A stretch of 6,056 bases of DNA from the NCBI GenBank assembly GCA_020853375.1, contig JADYZA010000126.1, forward strand, positions 1 to 6,056, read 5' to 3'. Position numbers and translations under genes: made by a program. The notes under the pieces are model-generated. The model was not told the origin of the DNA. It worked only from the letters and a program-made list of their open reading frames with translations, and did no database searches. The first letter of the stretch is position 1. The number at the start of each line of letters is the position of its first letter. The DNA comes from Verrucomicrobiota bacterium. GTDB taxonomy: Bacteria; Verrucomicrobiota; Kiritimatiellia; Kiritimatiellales; Tichowtungiaceae. Below, in pieces: positions 5,735 to 6,056 of the stretch.

Positions 5735-6056
5735 TCCGCCAGCCCTTCCCGGATTTTGGCGGCAAGCTTTTCCATTTCAGCAAGGTTATCATATTTTTTG
5801 GCGTTCCAGTTCCAATGGTGTCCGTCGCCTTCAAAACGAGGAATGACGTGGAAATGGATATGCGGAACAACCTGTCCGGCGGCTGCGCCGTTGTTCTGAA
5901 TGATATTCACGCCGGTGGCACCGAGCCCCTTGATCTGCGCGGCGGCGATTCGCTTGCAAACCAACATCAGTTTGGCGAGCACCTCGTCCGGCGTTTCGGT
6001 GACAGGATCATAACAGGTTTTCGGAATAACCAGCGCGTGCCCTTTGATGATCGGTC
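5731..6056 (-). CDS. HIT (histidine triad) family protein, partial: 5' end outside window
   Basis: 107 C-terminal residues are visible; the frame is open to the window edge, so the true start lies beyond 6056. The visible part opens with PIIKGHALVIPK, the normal HIT core strand, followed by a helix, then NIIQNNGAAAGQ and the active-site triad HIHFHV. The three His codons are at 5862-5860, 5856-5854 and 5850-5848. HIT proteins are nucleotide-binding hydrolases or transferases, typically acting on AMP-linked substrates with the middle histidine as nucleophile; the substrate here cannot be told. After the triad come IPRFEGDG, a Trp/Lys/Tyr segment and a C-terminal helix KLAAKIREGL. Family members are about 110-150 residues, so perhaps 20-40 residues are missing. 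A GTG at 5982 is internal, not the start. The stop TGA overlaps the next gene's ATG. Confidence 0.93.
   Translation of the reverse strand, partial: PIIKGHALVIPKTCYDPVTETPDEVLAKLMLVCKRIAAAQIKGLGATGVNIIQNNGAAAGQVVPHIHFHVIPRFEGDGHHWNWNAKKYDNLAEMEKLAAKIREGLAE

Overview
The window looks like chromosomal DNA from a free-living member of the PVC superphylum, most likely Kiritimatiellota, Verrucomicrobiota or Lentisphaerota. The strongest lineage clue is a small gene at 5348-5734 that matches the Minf_1886 family, which is largely confined to Planctomycetes and Verrucomicrobia. The secretin subtype, and the large secreted protein with its TSP3-like acidic motif and C-terminal FYRV-type module, point the same way. 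Base composition is moderately GC-rich throughout. No transposase, integrase, CRISPR array or phage gene is visible.

Left end (1-638): two serine tRNA genes of different anticodon face each other tail to tail, tRNA-Ser(CGA) on + (40-127) and tRNA-Ser(GGA) on - (386-476). Both encode their CCA end. The 258 bases between them hold no credible gene, but contain two perfect palindromes (249-258 and 270-283) and a small GC hairpin. Bases 477-638 carry a plausible promoter for the minus-strand tRNA and the leader of the first protein gene.

Centre (639-5327): two exported proteins on +, 36 bases apart and probably co-transcribed. The first is a 588-residue secretin (outer-membrane channel of the type II/III secretion and type IV pilus superfamily) with no other secretion gene beside it inside the window. 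The second is a 961-residue modular secreted protein: jelly-roll-like N-terminal domain, Ig/cadherin-like domain, lamin-tail domain, second Ig-like domain, five divergent copies of a ~70-residue Trp-containing repeat, an acidic Asp-rich motif and a conserved C-terminal module. It may be surface-attached or a cargo of the secretin, but that link rests on adjacency only.

Right end (5328-6056): two minus-strand housekeeping-type genes converge on the secreted-protein gene. A HIT-family nucleotide-binding protein, cut by the window edge, overlaps the Minf_1886-family gene by ATGA, which implies translational coupling. A short hairpin sits between the convergent stop codons.

The best candidates for something undescribed are the five-copy repeat with its A-B-A-A-B order, the secretin/secreted-protein pair, and the coupled HIT/Minf_1886 pair. 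No clear new defence or mobile system was found.
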